Assembly: GCF_038594605.1 (NCBI RefSeq)
Contig: NZ_JBCFZM010000001.1
Coordinates: 62,001 to 126,000, forward strand
Direction of reading: 5' to 3'
Length of the DNA stretch: 64,000 nucleotides
Source of the DNA: Alteriqipengyuania bathyomarina_B
GTDB lineage: Bacteria; Pseudomonadota; Alphaproteobacteria; Sphingomonadales; Sphingomonadaceae
Shown: positions 62,190 through 64,000 of the stretch, piece after piece
How the letters are laid out: each line of letters opens with the position of its first letter
Position numbering within the stretch: position 1 is the first letter of the stretch
Notes under the pieces: generated by a model
Databases searched by the model: none
What the model was told of the DNA's origin: nothing
The model's input: only the letters and a program-made list of their open reading frames with translations
Made by a program: the position numbers and the translations under genes

Positions 62190-63299
62190 GTGACTGAAGA
62201 CAAAAACGCCAATCCTGCGGATGCTGCGCCCGACGGCGCAGCACCTGCGGACACCCGGATCGAGCTTTCGCGCGGTTTCGCGCGATGGCTCGGCCAGATG
62301 AAATGCTCGATCGCATTCACGTCCTACCAGTCGGGAAGGCTGTTTCTGGTGGGCATACTGCCCGACGGGAAGGTCTCGCTACACCAGCAGGCGTTCCAGC
62401 GTGCGATGGGCGTCCATGCGGGCCGTGACCGGCTCTACCTTGGCGGATTGTACCAGGTCTGGCGGCTCGAAAACACGCTCCAGCCCAATGAACGGGCGAA
62501 CAAGGCGTTCGATGCGCTGTACGTGCCGCGCAATGCGCAAACCACCGGCGATATCGACATTCACGAGCTTGCGGTGGACCGGCAGGGCCGGTGCATCTTC
62601 GTCAACACGAAGTTCTCCTGCCTCGCCACGCTGAGCCCGCGCTTCGGGTTCAAGCCCCTGTGGAAGCCCCATTTCATCTCCAAGCTGGCGCCGGAAGACC
62701 GGTGCCACCTGAATGGCATGGCGATGGAAGACGGCTACCCGCGATACGTCTCCGCTGTCAGCCAGAGCGATGTGGTCAGCGGCTGGCGGGAACGCCGTCA
62801 CGAGGGTGGTGTCCTAATCGATGTCGAGAACGATCGTATCGTGACCGACCAGCTTTCGATGCCGCACTCCCCGCGCGTGCATGATGGTCAGCTGTGGGCG
62901 CTCGATTCCGGGCGTGGCTACCTGATCAAGGTGGACCGGGATACGGGCGAGAAGACCGATGTCGCATTTTGCCCCGGCTTCCTTCGCGGGCTTTCCTTTG
63001 CGGGTCACCACGCGCTGGTGACGGTATCCAAGCCGCGCAAGAACGGGTTCGACGGGCTCGCGCTGGACGACGAGATCAAGCGGCGAGATGGCGAGCCGTG
63101 GTGCGGCGTGTTGGTCGTCGACACACGCTCCGGATCGATCGTCGAGTTCATCAAGCTGGTCGGCGCGATAGAGGAACTGTTCGACGTGGCGGTCATCCGC
63201 GGCAAGACCTGTCCGATGGCGGTGGGTGCGCAGAGCCCGGATATCCAGTCGCTCTACAGCTTCGAAAGCGAGATCGGCCCTCTGCGGGCGGACGGCTAG
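62190..63299 (+). CDS. TIGR03032-family protein
   Basis: This 369-residue protein matches the TIGR03032 (DUF4915) family in successive motifs: 'SYQSGRLFLVG', 'FQRAMGVHA', 'GDIDIHELAVD', 'FVNTKFSCLATL', 'APEDRCHLNGMA', 'PHSPRVHDGQLW' and 'PGFLRGLSF'. The family is predicted to form a beta-propeller and has no proven function. There is no signal peptide, so it is probably cytoplasmic. The GTG start lies 19 bases after the autotransporter stop, so the two are likely one operon. The N-terminal 20 residues are Ala/Asp-rich and not conserved. The link to a surface protein may mean help in its modification or export, but this is inference. Confidence 0.85.
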   Translation: MTEDKNANPADAAPDGAAPADTRIELSRGFARWLGQMKCSIAFTSYQSGRLFLVGILPDGKVSLHQQAFQRAMGVHAGRDRLYLGGLYQVWRLENTLQPNERANKAFDALYVPRNAQTTGDIDIHELAVDRQGRCIFVNTKFSCLATLSPRFGFKPLWKPHFISKLAPEDRCHLNGMAMEDGYPRYVSAVSQSDVVSGWRERRHEGGVLIDVENDRIVTDQLSMPHSPRVHDGQLWALDSGRGYLIKVDRDTGEKTDVAFCPGFLRGLSFAGHHALVTVSKPRKNGFDGLALDDEIKRRDGEPWCGVLVVDTRSGSIVEFIKLVGAIEELFDVAVIRGKTCPMAVGAQSPDIQSLYSFESEIGPLRADG

Positions 63300-63353
63300 C
63301 GACTGTTCGCTTGCCGCGAGATCGCGTCGGTTGGCGGTCCGGTTCTGGACGCA

Positions 63354-63998
63354 TCAGGATAGTTCGCTGGGCTCCGGTATCACAATTGGCGGATCGCCCG
63401 GCGACCAGGGATCGAAGCGCGCCATGATCGCTGCAAACAAGGGCGATGCAAGTTGATCCGTCAGCCACTTTTGGAGGTGAGGGATCGGCTGGGCCGCAAA
63501 CCAGTCCCTGTCCACCGCTGCAAACTGACGCACGAACGGCATGATTGCTGCGTCGGCGAGGCCGCGGTTCTCGCCGCATAGCTGCGGCTGGCCCGATAGT
63601 CGCTCATCGAGCAGGCTCAGGAATTCCATCCCTCGCTCGCGGTGTGTCATGGCATCGGAATCGTGGCGCTCGGGGTATTTGTATCGATCGAGGTCGTGCT
63701 TGAATGGCCCATCATTCCGTTCGATCAGCGCGGCGTCGTCTCGTTCCAGCCAACCCTCCGGATCGTCCTGGGCGAGGGCCCAGCGCATGATGTCGATGCT
63801 TTCGTCGATCACGGTGCCGTCGGAAAGGACGAGAACCGGTACGGTGCCCTTCGGTGATGCTTCCAGCATCGCCGCCGGCTTTCGCGCAAGAACCACTTCG
63901 CGCAGCACATAGGATGTTTCGCTGATCGCCAAGGCCAGCCTTGCGCGCATCGCGTAGGGGCAGCGGCGGAAGCTGTAGAGAATGCGCTCATTCGTCAT
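63354..63998 (-). CDS. Glutathione S-transferase family protein
   Basis: This 214-residue protein has an N-terminal thioredoxin-like half ('ILYSFRRCPYAMRARLAL', Cys13). 'GTVPVLVLSDGTVIDESIDI' holds the glutathione-binding Pro and Glu-Ser. A helical C-terminal half follows. The CPYA site resembles glutaredoxin-2-like and omega-class enzymes, which use Cys rather than Tyr/Ser. The substrate is unknown. The gene is complete, beginning at ATG 63998, and converges on the TIGR03032 gene. Confidence 0.88.
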   Translation of the reverse strand: MTNERILYSFRRCPYAMRARLALAISETSYVLREVVLARKPAAMLEASPKGTVPVLVLSDGTVIDESIDIMRWALAQDDPEGWLERDDAALIERNDGPFKHDLDRYKYPERHDSDAMTHRERGMEFLSLLDERLSGQPQLCGENRGLADAAIMPFVRQFAAVDRDWFAAQPIPHLQKWLTDQLASPLFAAIMARFDPWSPGDPPIVIPEPSELS

Positions 63999-64000
63999 CG

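Noticed and set aside
60554..62320. A 588-codon open frame antisense to the autotransporter end
   Set aside because: It is a shadow of the beta-barrel coding region and has no motif or ribosome site.

Overview
The window is high-GC bacterial DNA from an alphaproteobacterium. The best fit is the Sphingomonadales, probably the Erythrobacteraceae. This rests on recognisable protein families and gene order, not on a database search. The supporting signs are a bamA-skp-fabZ cluster with no lpxD, lpxA or lpxB, a MipZ-type ATPase, an EcfG-type promoter in front of a CsbD gene, and Sphingomonadales-like intergenic inverted repeats.

Most of the first 50 kb is ordinary chromosomal housekeeping. Bases 1-4.3 kb hold a copper chaperone end, a SCO protein, an MFS transporter, a divergent KAS III enzyme and phosphatidylserine decarboxylase. 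Bases 4.9-17.3 kb hold a long forward run: rpsB, tsf, pyrH, frr, uppS, cdsA, dxr, rseP, bamA, skp, fabZ and rpmE. It covers translation, UMP and isoprenoid synthesis, phospholipid precursors and outer-membrane assembly. A metallophosphoesterase interrupts it on the reverse strand. Around 17.4-19.5 kb lie a 2-oxoglutarate oxygenase, tRNA-His and a Leu/Val-type dehydrogenase. Bases 19.6-24.6 kb hold a tightly overlapping cytochrome c maturation operon, ccmC-D-E-F-G-H-I.

Bases 24.7-28.6 kb carry ion transport genes (Kup and a CPA1 antiporter) and a decayed second copy of the yciB 3' end. The reverse-strand block at 28.6-34.0 kb is yciB, ftsY, mtaB, dapF and a GGDEF-EAL protein. Bases 34.2-43.5 kb are mixed: an EVE-domain protein, CsbD behind a general-stress promoter, a ThDP enzyme, an LplT-like transporter, pgsA, a diguanylate cyclase, mipZ, oxyR and rnd. 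Bases 43.7-49.8 kb hold aspS, a secreted TPR protein, acpP-fabF-mltG and a 2H phosphoesterase.

After tRNA-Met (49.9 kb) the content becomes more accessory. It has a UvrA paralogue that appears to lack the UvrB-binding region, a TonB-dependent receptor, and a LytS/LytTR two-component pair. The pair is divergent from a 1607-residue autotransporter built of about 25-residue rungs. The autotransporter is followed 19 bases later by a TIGR03032-family protein. A glutathione S-transferase-like gene closes the window. The LytTR-autotransporter-TIGR03032 arrangement is the best candidate for an undescribed functional unit. Its function cannot be read from sequence alone.

No insertion sequence, prophage, CRISPR array or rRNA was seen.
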